44,417 nt of DNA from Rubrivivax sp. GTDB lineage: Bacteria; Pseudomonadota; Gammaproteobacteria; Burkholderiales; Burkholderiaceae_C. The first letter of the stretch is position 1. Each line of letters begins with the position of its first letter. The notes beneath the pieces were generated by a model. It searched no databases. It had not been told where the DNA came from and saw only the letters and a program-made list of their open reading frames with translations. The translations under genes and the position numbers were made by a program. The stretch covers positions 1 to 44,417 of the forward strand of contig JAEUPD010000240.1 of NCBI GenBank assembly GCA_016788525.1, in the 5' to 3' direction. Below are positions 17,158-26,800 of this stretch, in pieces.

Positions 17158-19620
17158 ATGGCCATCAAGAAATCCGAGCTCTACTCATCCTTGTGGAGCA
17201 GCTGTGACGAGCTGCGCGGCGGCATGGACGCCAGCCAGTACAAGGACTACGTGCTGGTGCTGCTGTTCATCAAGTACGTGAGCGACAAGTACGCCGGCCA
17301 GCCCTTCGCGCCCATCACCATCCCGAAGGGCGCGAGCTTCGCCGACATGGCGGCGCTGAAGGGCAAGCCCGACATCGGCGACCGCATCAACAAGCAGATC
17401 GTCGGCCCGCTGGCCGCGGCCAACCGGCTGGCGGACATGCCCGACTTCAACGACGCCACCAAGCTCGGCAGCGGCCAGGAGATGGTGGACAAGCTGACGA
17501 ACCTGATCGCCATCTTCGAGAACAAGGCGCTCGACTTCTCGAACAACCGGGCCGAGGGCGACGACATCCTCGGCGACGCGTACGAGTACCTGATGCGCCA
17601 CTTCGCCACCGAAAGTGGCAAGAGCAAGGGGCAGTTCTACACGCCGGCCGAGGTGAGCCGCGTCATCGCGCAGGTGCTGGGCATCCGCCACGCGAAGACG
17701 AGCGCCGCCACCACGGTGTACGACCCCACCTGCGGCTCGGGCTCGCTGTTGCTGAAGGTGGCCGACGAGGCGAAGACGCCGCTCACGCTTTACGGCCAGG
17801 AGAAGGATGCCACCACCAGCGGCCTGGCGCGCATGAACATGATCCTGCACAGCAACCCGACGGCGCTCGTCGAGCAGGGCAACACGCTGGCAGACCCGAA
17901 GTTCCTCGAAGGCGGGCGGCTCAAGACCTTCGACTACGTGGTGGCGAATCCGCCCTTCAGCGACAAGCGTTGGAGCACGGGGCTGGACGCCGCGAACGAC
18001 GCGCACGAGCGCTTCGCGCCCTTCGGCATTCCGCCGGCCAAGCAGGGCGACTACGCCTACCTGCTGCACATCGTGCGCAGCCTGAAGAGCACCGGCCGCG
18101 CCGCCTGCATCCTGCCGCACGGCGTGCTCTTCCGCGGCAACGCCGAGGCCGACATCCGCCGCGCGCTGCTGCAGCGCGGGTACATCGAGGCGTTGATCGG
18201 CCTGCCGCCCAACCTCTTCTACGGTACCGGCATCCCGGCGTGCATCGTCGTCATCGACAAGGCCGGCGCGCTGAAGCGAGCCATGGGCGCCGAAGGCGCC
18301 GGCGTCTTCATGGTCGATGCGAGCGCGGGCTTCCGCAAGGACGGGCCGAAGAACCGCCTGCGCGCGCAGGACATCCACCGCATCGTCGACGCCTTCACGC
18401 GCCGAGAGCAACAGCCGCGCTACAGCCGCTTCGTGCCGCTGGCGGAGATCGAGCGCAACGGCTTCAACCTAAACCTGCCGCGCTACATCGACGCCAGCGT
18501 GGCCGAAGACGTGCAAGACATCGCCGGCCACCTGCAAGGTGGCATCCCGCTGGCCGACGTGCAGGCGCTGCAACACTGGTGGGCCGTGTGCCCGGCGCTC
18601 GAAGCGGCGCTCTTCAAGCCCCACCGCGCCGGCTACGTGGACCTGGCCGTGGACAAGGGCAACATCAAGGCCACGATCCACGGCCACCCGCAGTTCGTGG
18701 CGCTGCGCCAGGGGCTCGAAGCGCACTTCGCCGCATGGCGCACCGCCACCACAAAAGAGCTGAAGGCGTTGAAGACCCCGGCGCCCGGCTTTCACCCCAA
18801 GGAGCTGATCGCCAAACTCGGCGAGGGCCTGCTCGAACATTTCCAGGGCCAGCCGCTGGTGGACCCCTACGGCCTGTACCAGCACCTGATGGATTTCTGG
18901 GACGCGACGATGCAGGACGACGCCTACCTGCTGGCGGCCGACGGCTGGCAGGCGCGCCCGGCGCGTGTGCTGGAGGAGAAGAAGAACAAGGAAGGCAAGG
19001 TGGTGAAGACCATCGACCGCGGCTGGGCCTGCGACCTGGTGCCCAAGGCGCTGATCGTGGCCCGCTACTTCGCGGCCGAGCAGGCAGCGATCGACGCGCT
19101 TGCGGCGAAGATCGACAGCACCGCCGCCGAGTTGGCTGAGCTGGAGGAAGAGCATGCGGGCGAGGACGGCGTGTTAGGGGCTCTCGACAAAGTGAGCGCT
19201 GCGGCAGTGAAGGAGCAGCTCGACAAGATCGCCGCCGAGTTGGGCAAGAGCCAGCCCGACGACGACACGCGCGCCGAGATCGAGGTGCTGAAGCGCTGGC
19301 TCGCGTTGAGCAGCGAGACAACATCGCTGAAGAAGAAGCAGCGCGACGCCGAGGCCCGCCTGGACCAGCGCGCGCACGACCGCTACGCCACGCTGAGCGA
19401 AGCCGACGTGAAGGCGCTGTTGGTTGGCGACAAGTGGCTGCCGGCGTTGGACGCCGCCCTGCACGCCGAACTCGACCGCGCGAGCCGGCAGCTGACGCAG
19501 AGGGTGAAGGAACTGGCCGAGCGGTACGAGACGCCGATGGGGGTGCTGGCGGCGAGGGTGGCGGAGTTCGAGGGCAAAGTGGCGGGGCACCTGGAGCGAA
19601 TGGGGTTTGCGTGGAGGTGA
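17158..19620 (+). CDS. hsdM: Type I restriction-modification system, methyltransferase subunit HsdM
   Basis: 820 residues. The N-terminal HsdM helical domain (SELYSSLWSSCDELRGGMD) is followed by the N6-adenine methyltransferase domain with motif X/entry GQFYTPAEVSRVI (159-171), SAM-binding DPTCGSGS (189-196) and catalytic NPPF (264-267). A long C-terminal extension is strongly helical and probably coiled-coil, making the protein larger than the classic ~520-residue HsdM. Such extended forms occur in one type I subgroup. It methylates adenine in the sequence chosen by HsdS and forms the M2S core. The ATG at 17158 is preferred over an open upstream extension because it begins at the conserved domain. 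Its TGA overlaps the hsdS start. Confidence 0.93.
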   Translation: MAIKKSELYSSLWSSCDELRGGMDASQYKDYVLVLLFIKYVSDKYAGQPFAPITIPKGASFADMAALKGKPDIGDRINKQIVGPLAAANRLADMPDFNDATKLGSGQEMVDKLTNLIAIFENKALDFSNNRAEGDDILGDAYEYLMRHFATESGKSKGQFYTPAEVSRVIAQVLGIRHAKTSAATTVYDPTCGSGSLLLKVADEAKTPLTLYGQEKDATTSGLARMNMILHSNPTALVEQGNTLADPKFLEGGRLKTFDYVVANPPFSDKRWSTGLDAANDAHERFAPFGIPPAKQGDYAYLLHIVRSLKSTGRAACILPHGVLFRGNAEADIRRALLQRGYIEALIGLPPNLFYGTGIPACIVVIDKAGALKRAMGAEGAGVFMVDASAGFRKDGPKNRLRAQDIHRIVDAFTRREQQPRYSRFVPLAEIERNGFNLNLPRYIDASVAEDVQDIAGHLQGGIPLADVQALQHWWAVCPALEAALFKPHRAGYVDLAVDKGNIKATIHGHPQFVALRQGLEAHFAAWRTATTKELKALKTPAPGFHPKELIAKLGEGLLEHFQGQPLVDPYGLYQHLMDFWDATMQDDAYLLAADGWQARPARVLEEKKNKEGKVVKTIDRGWACDLVPKALIVARYFAAEQAAIDALAAKIDSTAAELAELEEEHAGEDGVLGALDKVSAAAVKEQLDKIAAELGKSQPDDDTRAEIEVLKRWLALSSETTSLKKKQRDAEARLDQRAHDRYATLSEADVKALLVGDKWLPALDAALHAELDRASRQLTQRVKELAERYETPMGVLAARVAEFEGKVAGHLERMGFAWR

Positions 19621-20924
19621 GGGAGCCGTCACCCCAGTACCTGACCGATGGTGCGGCGGCTTCCGCACCTACTGGCTGGGTAAGCACGGGGATTGGTCAA
19701 CTCGGTGCCGTGGTGACGGGAAGCACACCGTCAACTGCCAATCCCGCCAACTACGGTGACGACTTCCCTTTCGTTGGCCCGGGCGACCTGAGCTACGGGA
19801 AGTGGGTTGCTCGAACTGAGAAGAGCCTCTCCATCACCGGCTTCGCCCGCGCGCGGCCACTCCCTCCAGGCGCAGTACTTTTCGTGTGCATCGGATCGAC
19901 GATCGGCAAGTGCGCTGTTGCGGCAACCCGGCTGGCAACCAATCAGCAGATCAATGCCATCGTGCCGTCGACAGAGTTTGTCGGCGAGTTCGTGTACTAC
20001 GCGGTGGCCGCTGTGGCCTCGCGGGTCCGCGCGTTGGCTGGGGAGCAGGCGGTTCCGATCGTCAACAAGGGGCAGTTCGCATCGACGACGATCGTGGTGC
20101 CGAAGGATCGGGGTGAGCAGGAAGAGATTGCACGCACTCTGAGCGACGCCGACGCACTCATCGAATCCCTGGAGCAACTCCTCGCCAAGAAGCGCCAGCT
20201 CAAGCAAGGCGCCATGCAGGAACTGCTCACCGGCAAGAACCGGCTGCCGGGGTTCGGCGGTGCTTGGACCACGCGCACGCTCGGTGAGATGTTCGCCTTC
20301 AGCGGCGGCCTTTCGGCGTCCCGCGAGCAGCTTAGCGCAGAGGGCATCGCGTACCTGCACTATGGCGACATTCATCTCGGCACGAGCACGCTGCTCGACC
20401 TTGACGCCCAGCACGCGTCGGTGCCGAAGCTCGACGTGCCCGCCTCCGAGGTGCCACGCAAGGCGTGGCTCGATGATGGCGATGTGGTGTTCGTCGATGC
20501 TTCCGAGGATGACGAGGGCACGTCGAAGCACGTGGTCGTTCGCAACGTTCTCGCGCGCCCCTTCGTCGCCGGCCTGCACACGATCGTGGCCAAGGCGAAG
20601 GGCGCCGACCTCGACAAGGAGTTCAGGCGCTACTGCTTTCAGTCGGCAGCCGTGAAGGCTCAGTTCAAGTTCTTCGCCGTGGGCACCAAGGTCTCCGGGG
20701 TCAGCAAGGGCAACATCGGCAAGATCACGCTTGCCTTTCCGTCGATCGAAGAGCAGTCCGCCATCGCCACCGTCCTCTCCGCCCTCGACACCGAACTCGA
20801 AGCCCTCGAGGCGCGCCTCGCCAAGGCCCGCGCGCTGAAGCAGGGCATGGCGCAGGCGCTGCTCACCGGCCGCATCCGTCTGGCGCCTTTTGGCGAGCAG
20901 CCTTCAGCCGCGCCGCCCGGCTGA
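19617..20924 (+). CDS. hsdS: Type I restriction-modification system, specificity subunit HsdS
   Basis: 435 residues from a GTG that overlaps the hsdM stop by four bases (GTGA); a GTG at 19611 is also possible. It has two target-recognition domains separated by conserved helical spacers. TRD1 starts at GWVSTGIGQLGAV and is followed by the spacer LIESLEQLLAKKRQLKQGAM. TRD2 starts at TRTLGEMFAFSGG and is followed by the spacer ELEALEARLAKARALKQGMA. The repeated LLTG(K/R) ends of the two halves show the usual internal duplication. HsdS reads a bipartite DNA site and holds two HsdM subunits. The target sequence cannot be predicted here. Confidence 0.92.
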   Translation: MREPSPQYLTDGAAASAPTGWVSTGIGQLGAVVTGSTPSTANPANYGDDFPFVGPGDLSYGKWVARTEKSLSITGFARARPLPPGAVLFVCIGSTIGKCAVAATRLATNQQINAIVPSTEFVGEFVYYAVAAVASRVRALAGEQAVPIVNKGQFASTTIVVPKDRGEQEEIARTLSDADALIESLEQLLAKKRQLKQGAMQELLTGKNRLPGFGGAWTTRTLGEMFAFSGGLSASREQLSAEGIAYLHYGDIHLGTSTLLDLDAQHASVPKLDVPASEVPRKAWLDDGDVVFVDASEDDEGTSKHVVVRNVLARPFVAGLHTIVAKAKGADLDKEFRRYCFQSAAVKAQFKFFAVGTKVSGVSKGNIGKITLAFPSIEEQSAIATVLSALDTELEALEARLAKARALKQGMAQALLTGRIRLAPFGEQPSAAPPG

Positions 20925-20952
20925 TCGCACCCGGCATCCGACGCGCAGCGCG

Positions 20953-21191
20953 GCAAAGGGCGGCGCGGGCAGGGCGTGGCGCTTAGCTGCGGCGGTCGGG
21001 CCCTGGGGGCCCGACTCCCCTGCGCTGCTCAGGCTCCTGGCCCGCGAACAACTCGCTTCACTCGCTGCGCTCGTTGCGCTCAAACAGTGTTCGCGAGTCA
21101 GAGGTGGATGCGCGCGAGTACGCGCGCGGCCAGGAGCCTTGCGCTGCTCGGCGCCGCAGATGCGCGCCACGCCCTGCCCGCACCGCCCTTT
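20953..21191 (-). repeat. Large nested palindrome, copy 1 (palA type)
   Basis: The outer arms 20953-20982 and 21162-21191 are 30 bp with one mismatch. An inner stem pairs 21032-21042 with 21126-21136 (11 bp, perfect). A further CGCGAACA/TGTTCGCG-type stem encloses the core, and a local hairpin with TCGGGCCC arms sits at 20996-21014. Read on the minus strand, the loops match copies 2 and 3, including GAGCAGCGCA on both sides of the inner stem and the core ACGAGCGCAGCGAGTGAAGC. Confidence 0.88.
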
Positions 21192-21194
21192 GCG

Positions 21195-21230
21195 GAACCG
21201 GGGTCTGTTCTCGATGGAACACAAACCCCG
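21195..21230. repeat. Linker hairpin between the two palindromes
   Basis: ACCGGGGT at 21195-21202 pairs with 21223-21230, with an additional TGTTC/GAACA inner stem. A hairpin of different sequence sits at the equivalent place in the 36.6-kb locus. Confidence 0.75.
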
Positions 21231-21233
21231 GTG

Positions 21234-21477
21234 CCGGCAAGGCCGCGGGCGGGAGCCCGGCGGGGCGCACATGCGGCGGCGAGCAGCACAGGCCTGGGGT
21301 CGGCGCGCGTACTCGCGCGCTTCGTAAACTGACTCGCGAACACTGTCTGAGCGAAACGAGCGCAGCGAGTGAAGCGAGTTGTTCGCGCGACCCCAGGCCG
21401 AGCAGCGCAGCGGAGTCGGGCCCCCCGGGGCCCGACCGCCGCATATGAGCCCCGCCGGGCTCCCGCCCGCGGCCTTG
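21234..21477 (+). repeat. Large nested palindrome, copy 2 (palB type)
   Basis: The outer arms 21234-21264 and 21447-21477 are a perfect 31-bp inverted repeat. An inner 12-bp perfect stem pairs 21289-21300 with 21386-21397 and differs in sequence from the equivalent stem of copies 1 and 3. A GTACTC mini-hairpin lies in the left half, and a local TCGGGCCCC hairpin at 21414-21433. The loop sequences agree with the other copies. Confidence 0.9.
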
Positions 21478-21547
21478 CCCGCCACGACCGCCGAGGGAGC
21501 CGCGGAGGGCCATCCGAGACGAGGCCGTACAGATCGCTACGCCGGCG

Positions 21548-21645
21548 ATTGCAGATATTGACCGAGGATCAGTTACTCAAGGTACTGTCAATAAAGGACT
21601 TTTTGACGTACATTGCAGATGTTCCGGATGCACGATGCAGATGAT
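21548..21645 (+). promoter_or_regulatory. Probable promoter/operator region of the Fic gene
   Basis: This stretch is AT-richer than its surroundings. ATTGCAGATATT at 21548 and ATTGCAGATGTT at 21612 are near-identical, and a third variant GATGCAGATGAT lies at 21634, close to the start codon. A TTGACC (21558-21563) could be a -35, but no good -10 follows. The spaced direct repeats could be operator sites. Confidence 0.3.
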
Positions 21646-21653
21646 TGCGCCCC

Positions 21654-22886
21654 ATGTCTGAGCCACCTCGGTTCGTCCACCATGAGCTGCGGCTGCTGAA
21701 CCCGTCGTTCAGCTCGCCGCTGCTGGACGTGCTCACCGAGCTGGAGTACCTGCGCCGGCTGCAGATGCGCGGCACCACGCCGCTGCCTGTGTTCCTGCAA
21801 CTCAAGCGCGTGTTCCATCTGCTGGAGAGCCTGGCCTCGGCGCGCATCGAGGGCAATCACACCACGCTTGCGGAGGTCGTGGAGGCCGCGGCGGCCCCGG
21901 TCGCCGCGGCCCGTGCCGAGCGCGGCACGCCGGATGCCGCCGCCCGGGCGGAGGCACTGCGCGAAATCCAGAACATCGAAGCCGCCATGCGCGAGGTTGA
22001 AGCAGCCGTACCGCCCGCAGCGCCGATCACCGAGCACTTGCTGCGCAGCCTGCACGCTCTCACCGTGAAGGGGCTCGTGCGGGAGGGCGACCGCACGCCG
22101 GGCGCCTGGCGCAGCGGGCAGGTACAGATCGCCCAGGCCGAGCACCTGCCGCCCGAAGCAGTGCAGGTGCCCAGCTACATGACCGAGCTGGTGGCCTTCA
22201 TCAACCGGCCCGACCCGCCCAAGTACGACCTGATGAAGGTGGCGCTGGCGCACCACCGTTTCGCGTGGGTGCACCCGTTCGGCAACGGCAACGGGCGGGT
22301 CGTGCGGCTGCTCACCTACGCGCTCCTGCTGAAGTACGGCTTCCAGGTGAGCATGAACGACAGCAACCTGGGAGACTTCGGCCGGCTGCTGAACCCGGCC
22401 GCGGTGTTCTGCGCCGACCGCGCGCGCTACTACGCCATGCTGGCCGAGGCCGACCGCGGCACCGAAGAGGGCCTGGAAGCCTGGTGCACCTACGTGCTCT
22501 CGGGCGTGTTGGAAGAGATGAAGAAACTCGACCGCCTGGCCGACCACGCGCACCTGCAGGCGCACGTGCTGCTGCCCGCCGTGGCGCATGCGCGCGAGCG
22601 GCAGCATGTCACCGCGCAAGAGGCGGCCGTACTCACCACGACGGTGAAGACCGGCGTCGTGAAGGCGGGCGACCTCGTCGGCGCGATGGCCGGCCTCAGC
22701 GCCACGCAGCGCACATACCAGGTGCGCAAGCTGGTCGACGCCGGGCTACTGCAGCCGATCTCCCCGGGGTCGCGGCAATACTGCATCGGCTTCTCGAACA
22801 ACCTGCTGCTGCGCGGCGTGGTGCGCGCGCTGACCGACGAGGGCTTCATCCCGCAGGCGCTGGCGGGAGTACCGCCGGCCGCCTGA
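21654..22886 (+). CDS. Fic family protein with C-terminal winged helix
   Basis: 410 residues. The Fic active-site motif is complete: [12 protein letters not shown] at 207-218, with catalytic His207. An N-terminal inhibitory helix motif SARIEGN (62-68) fits (S/T)xxxE(G/N), the class II arrangement, so activity is probably self-restrained by its glutamate. The C-terminal ~90 residues ([24 protein letters not shown] onward) resemble a winged-helix DNA-binding domain. Fic enzymes usually transfer AMP to hydroxyl groups of target proteins. Its position between hsdS and hsdR suggests a role tied to the restriction system, but its target is unknown. The ATG at 21654 was chosen over a TTG nine bases upstream. 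Confidence 0.9.
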   Translation: MSEPPRFVHHELRLLNPSFSSPLLDVLTELEYLRRLQMRGTTPLPVFLQLKRVFHLLESLASARIEGNHTTLAEVVEAAAAPVAAARAERGTPDAAARAEALREIQNIEAAMREVEAAVPPAAPITEHLLRSLHALTVKGLVREGDRTPGAWRSGQVQIAQAEHLPPEAVQVPSYMTELVAFINRPDPPKYDLMKVALAHHRFAWVHPFGNGNGRVVRLLTYALLLKYGFQVSMNDSNLGDFGRLLNPAAVFCADRARYYAMLAEADRGTEEGLEAWCTYVLSGVLEEMKKLDRLADHAHLQAHVLLPAVAHARERQHVTAQEAAVLTTTVKTGVVKAGDLVGAMAGLSATQRTYQVRKLVDAGLLQPISPGSRQYCIGFSNNLLLRGVVRALTDEGFIPQALAGVPPAA

Positions 22887-22933
22887 CGAAGCCCTCACGC
22901 CTTCATGGGCACCAAGAACCGCGAGGGATCCAC

Positions 22934-23101
22934 ATGTCCGCCCGCTGCCGCCTGCCCCTGCGAAGGAAGGTCTCCGACAAGGCGTTGCTCGAAAGCTCCG
23001 CCGCATTGACTGAAACCTCGCTGGCCGACTTCTGCACGCACTTCGGCCTTGCTTCGCCCCAGGACGCGCGGATGACGCTGTACCTCCCGTTTTGGCGTTA
23101 G
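22934..23101 (+). CDS. Small hypothetical protein (55 residues)
   Basis: A short ORF with a good ribosome site (GAGGGA, five bases before the ATG) starts 47 bases after the Fic gene. The product begins MSARCRLPLRRKVSDKALL and ends YLPFWR, with a basic N-terminus and no recognised domain. It could be a Fic partner or a remnant of a degraded gene. It is not certain that it is translated. Confidence 0.35.
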   Translation: MSARCRLPLRRKVSDKALLESSAALTETSLADFCTHFGLASPQDARMTLYLPFWR

Positions 23102-23158
23102 GCCGGCCGGCAACTGCCGCAGTCGCAGGCCCGCACCCGCCCGCCAGGGAGACGCCAC

Positions 23159-23203
23159 GTGCCCGGAGCATCCACCGTCGGCCAGCCCGAGCGTGCCACG
23201 CAA
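23159..23203 (+). pseudogene. Duplicated 5' end of hsdR ahead of the Uma2 gene
   Basis: A GTG at 23159, preceded by AGGGAGA, opens a frame that encodes PGASTVGQPERATQ. This is almost the same as the N-terminus of HsdR (NSTVGQPERATQ at 23884). The DNA match is 32 bases with one mismatch (23171-23202 and 23890-23921). After it the similarity stops and the Uma2 gene begins. It looks like the original hsdR start, cut off by insertion of the Uma2 gene. Confidence 0.65.
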
Positions 23204-23249
23204 GACCTGGCTTGCACACCACCGGGAACGACGCATAGACTGAGGAATC

Positions 23250-23822
23250 ATGGCCCACGCACTGCAAGCGCCGCTCGAACTCGTCGATTACCTCGAACAC
23301 GAGGTGGCGAGCGATCGCCGGCACGAATACGTGGCCGGGCGGATCCACGCGATGACGGGAGGCTCGATGCGGCACAACCGCATCGCCGGCAACCTGTACG
23401 GCAAGCTGCTGCTGCGTCTGGCCGATGGTCCATGTCAGGCCTTCGTCAACGACATGAAACTGCATGTCGAGGCGGCGGATTCGGTCTATTACCCGGATGT
23501 GTTCGTCTGGTGCGGCAGCGCCACGGCCGGCGCCGCCTTGACCGCGAACGACGCCACTTTCATCGCCGAGGTCTCGAGCCCGAGCACGGTGGAGATCGAC
23601 CGCCGCGAGAAGCTCGCGGCCTACATGCGGCTGCCGAGCCTGCGCGCCTACGCCGTCGTGAGCCAGGACCAGCATCGCGTCGAGTTGCACCTGCGCGGCG
23701 ACGACGGCCGCTGGGCGTTGGCGGTGCTGACCGAGGCCGAGGACCTGCTGTCGACGCCCGGCTTGCCAGGGCCGGGCGTACGCTTGGCCGAGCTCTACGC
23801 CGGCACCGACGTGGCGTTCTGA
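23250..23822 (+). CDS. Uma2 family (DUF820) putative endonuclease
   Basis: 190 residues with the PD-(D/E)xK-type pattern of Uma2 proteins: ELVDYLEHEVASDRRHEYV at the N-terminus, VYYPDVFVWC (the Asp of the PD motif), IAEVSSPSTVEIDRREKLAA (the E-x-K/S part), and Y(M)RLPSLRAYAVV. The family is predicted to be a restriction-type nuclease, and its biological role is largely unproven. The ATG at 23250 has GAGGA shortly upstream. The gene sits between two copies of the hsdR 5' end, which suggests it was inserted into the hsd operon as a unit. A weak promoter-like TTGCAC...TAGACT lies at 23212-23241. Confidence 0.85.
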   Translation: MAHALQAPLELVDYLEHEVASDRRHEYVAGRIHAMTGGSMRHNRIAGNLYGKLLLRLADGPCQAFVNDMKLHVEAADSVYYPDVFVWCGSATAGAALTANDATFIAEVSSPSTVEIDRREKLAAYMRLPSLRAYAVVSQDQHRVELHLRGDDGRWALAVLTEAEDLLSTPGLPGPGVRLAELYAGTDVAF

Positions 23823-23883
23823 TCCCGTGCCGGCCCTCCCACTTCCGGCACGCGCGTGACATGCCGGGCCAGCGGGCGGCACG

Positions 23884-26800
23884 ATGAACTCCACCGTCGG
23901 CCAGCCCGAGCGCGCCACGCAGAAGCGCGTGCTGGCGCTGCTGTGCGATGAACTCGGCTGGCAGTACCTGGGCGACTGGAGCGAGCGCGCCGGCAACGCC
24001 GCCATCGAAGAAGGCCTGCTGACGGCGTGGCTCGCGAAGCGCGGCGTCAGCGCGCAGCAGGCGGCCGTGGTGCTGCACCGCCTGCGCACCGAGGCGGCCA
24101 ACCCCACGCGCACGCTTTACGGCAACAACCAGGCCGTCTACTCGCTGCTGCGCTACGGCGTGCCGGTGAAGCTGGCGGCCAGCGAAAACACCGAAACGGT
24201 GTGGCTCGTGGACTGGGACGACCCCAAGGCCAACCAGTGGGCGGTGGCAGAAGAGGTGACGCTGCAGGGCCCTCAACCGGGATCGTTCGAACGGCGGCCC
24301 GACGTGGTGCTCTACCTCAACGGCCTGGCCATCGGCGTGCTGGAGCTGAAGAACAGCCGCGTCAGCATCGGCGAGGGCATCCGTCAGCTGCTCAGCAACC
24401 AACTGCCGGAGTTCCACGCCGGCTTCTTCAGCACCGTGCAGCTCGTGCTCGCCGGCAACGACAGCGAAGGCCTGCGCTACGGCACCACGGGCACGCCGGA
24501 GAAGCTGTTCCTCGCCTGGAAGGAAGACGAGCACGACAACACCCGCTTCAAGCTCGACAAGTACCTGCTCAAGCTGTGCGCAAAGCCGCGGCTGCTGGAG
24601 TTGCTGCGCGACTTCGTGCTCTTCGACGGTGGCATCAAGAAGCTGCCTCGCGTGCACCAGTACTTCGGCATCAAGGCGGCGCAGGCCTTCGTGGCGCGGC
24701 GCGAGAGTGGCGTCATCTGGCACACACAAGGCAGCGGCAAGAGCCTCGTGATGGTGCTGCTGGCGCGCTGGATCCTCGAGCAGCACCCACATGCGCGCAT
24801 TGCCATCGTCACCGACCGCGACGAGCTGGACGGGCAGATCGAGCGCGTGTTCAACGAGGCCGGTACGCCGATGGCGCGCGCCGGCAGCGGGCGCGAGCTG
24901 ATGCGCCTGCTGGCGCAGCCGGCGCCGCGGCTGCTGTGCTCGCTGGTGCACAAGTTCGGCGTGCAGGGCCGAGGGCGGGATGACGCGGCGTTCGAGAACT
25001 TCCTCGCCGAGCTGCAGGGCCAGCCGGCAGCCGCCGCCGGTGAACTCTTCGTCTTCGTGGACGAATGCCACCGCACACAGAGCGGCCGCCTGCACCGCGT
25101 GATGAAGGCGCTGCTGCCGCAGGCGGTGTTCATCGGCTTCACGGGCACGCCGCTGTTGAAGCAGGACAAGGCGACGAGCTTGGAGGTGTTCGGCCGCTAC
25201 ATCCACACCTACAAGTTCGGCGAGGCCGTGGAAGACGCCGTGGTGCTGGACCTCGTCTACGAGGCGCGCGACATCGACCAGCACCTGGGCTCCAAGGCCA
25301 AGGTCGATGCGTGGTTCGAGGCCAAGACGAAGGCCCTGAACGACTGGCAGAAGGACGAGCTGAAGAAGCAGTGGGGCACGATGCAGCAGGTGCTCAGCTC
25401 GCGCCAGCGGATGGAGCGCGTGGTGCAGGACATCGTGTTCGACTTCGGCACCAAGCGGCGCCTGATGAGCGAGCGCGGCAACGCCATGCTCGTGGCCGGC
25501 AGCATCTATGAGGCCTGCAAGTACTTCGTGCTCTTCAATCGCGGCGACACGGGGTTCAAGGGCCGCTGCGCCATCGTCACTTCCTACAACCCGCAGGCCC
25601 AGCACGTGACGCTGGAAGAGACCGGCGCGCACAACGAGACCGACAAACAGTTCATCTTCAACACCTACACCGAGCTGCTGAAGGACGTGGTGCCGCGCCC
25701 CGGCCTCACGCGCACCGAGAGCTACGAAGCAGCCGCAAAGGAACGCTTCATCAAGGAGCCGGCGCAGATGAAGCTGCTGGTGGTGGTGGACAAGCTGCTC
25801 ACCGGCTTCGACGCGCCGCCTTGCACCTACCTCTACATCGACAAGGTGATGCAGGACCACGGCCTGTTCCAGGCCATCTGCCGCACCAACCGGCTCGACG
25901 GCGAGGACAAGGACTTCGGCTACATCGTCGACTACAAGCGCCTGCTCACGAAGGTGGAAAGGGCGATCGCGGTCTACACCTCCGAGCTGGACACCTCGGC
26001 CGGCGGCGCCAGCCCCGAGGTGTTGATGAAGGACCGCCTGGCCACCGGGCGCGAGAAGCTGGACGAGGCGCTGGAAGCGCTGCACCTGATCTGCGAGCCC
26101 GTGTTGCCACCGCGCGGCGAACTGGAGCACATCCACCACTTCTGTGGCAACACCGAAGTTGCCGGCGACCTGCGCGAACGCGAGCCGCAGCGCGCGGCGC
26201 TGTACAAGGCCGTGGCAGCGCTGCTGCGCGCCTACGCCAACATTGCCGACGAGCTGGAAGGGGCGGGCTATGGCGCCGCGGACCAGGCGCGCCTCCAGGA
26301 ACGCCTGAAGCACTACCTGAACGTGCGCGACATCGTGCGCCAGGCGAGCGGCGAGACGCTCGACCTCAAGGCCTACGAGGCCGACATGCGCCACCTCATC
26401 GACGCCTACATCCAGGCCGACGAGCCGCGGCGCATCTCGCCGTTCGAGGGCATCGGCCTGCTGGACCTCATCGTCAAGACCGGCATCGCCGAGGCCATCG
26501 CAGCGCGGCTGGGTTCGATGAAGAACAACCGGCAGGCGATCGCCGAGACGATCGAGAACAACGTGCGGCGCAAGATCGCCCGCGAGCAGCTCACCGACCC
26601 GGCGTACTTCGAGACGATGTCGGCGCTGCTGGAGGAGATCATCCAGGCCAGGCGCGACAAGGCCATCGAGTACGAGGAGTACCTGCGGCGCATGGCCGAC
26701 CTGGCCAAGCGCGTGACGCTCGGGCAAGCGGAGGACACGCCGCCGCAGCTGGACACGCCGGGCAGGCGGGCGCTGTACAACAACCTGAAGGCGCAGCCGC

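Larger units (their letters stand above)
20925..21653. other. 729-bp non-coding gap between hsdS and fic
   Basis: Almost all of 20953-21477 is taken up by two large nested palindromes in inverted orientation with a small hairpin between them. The ORFs seen here are by-products of GC-rich inverted repeats. The last ~110 bases before the Fic gene are relatively AT-rich and probably carry its promoter. Confidence 0.75.

Noticed and set aside
20953-21477. CRISPR array
   Set aside because: The repeats are nested inverted arms with unique cores, without regular short direct repeats and spacers.
20890-21540. Several ORFs of 80-190 codons on both strands in the hsdS-fic gap
   Set aside because: They lie in inverted repeats, mirror each other between strands and copies, and have no ribosome sites or recognisable products.
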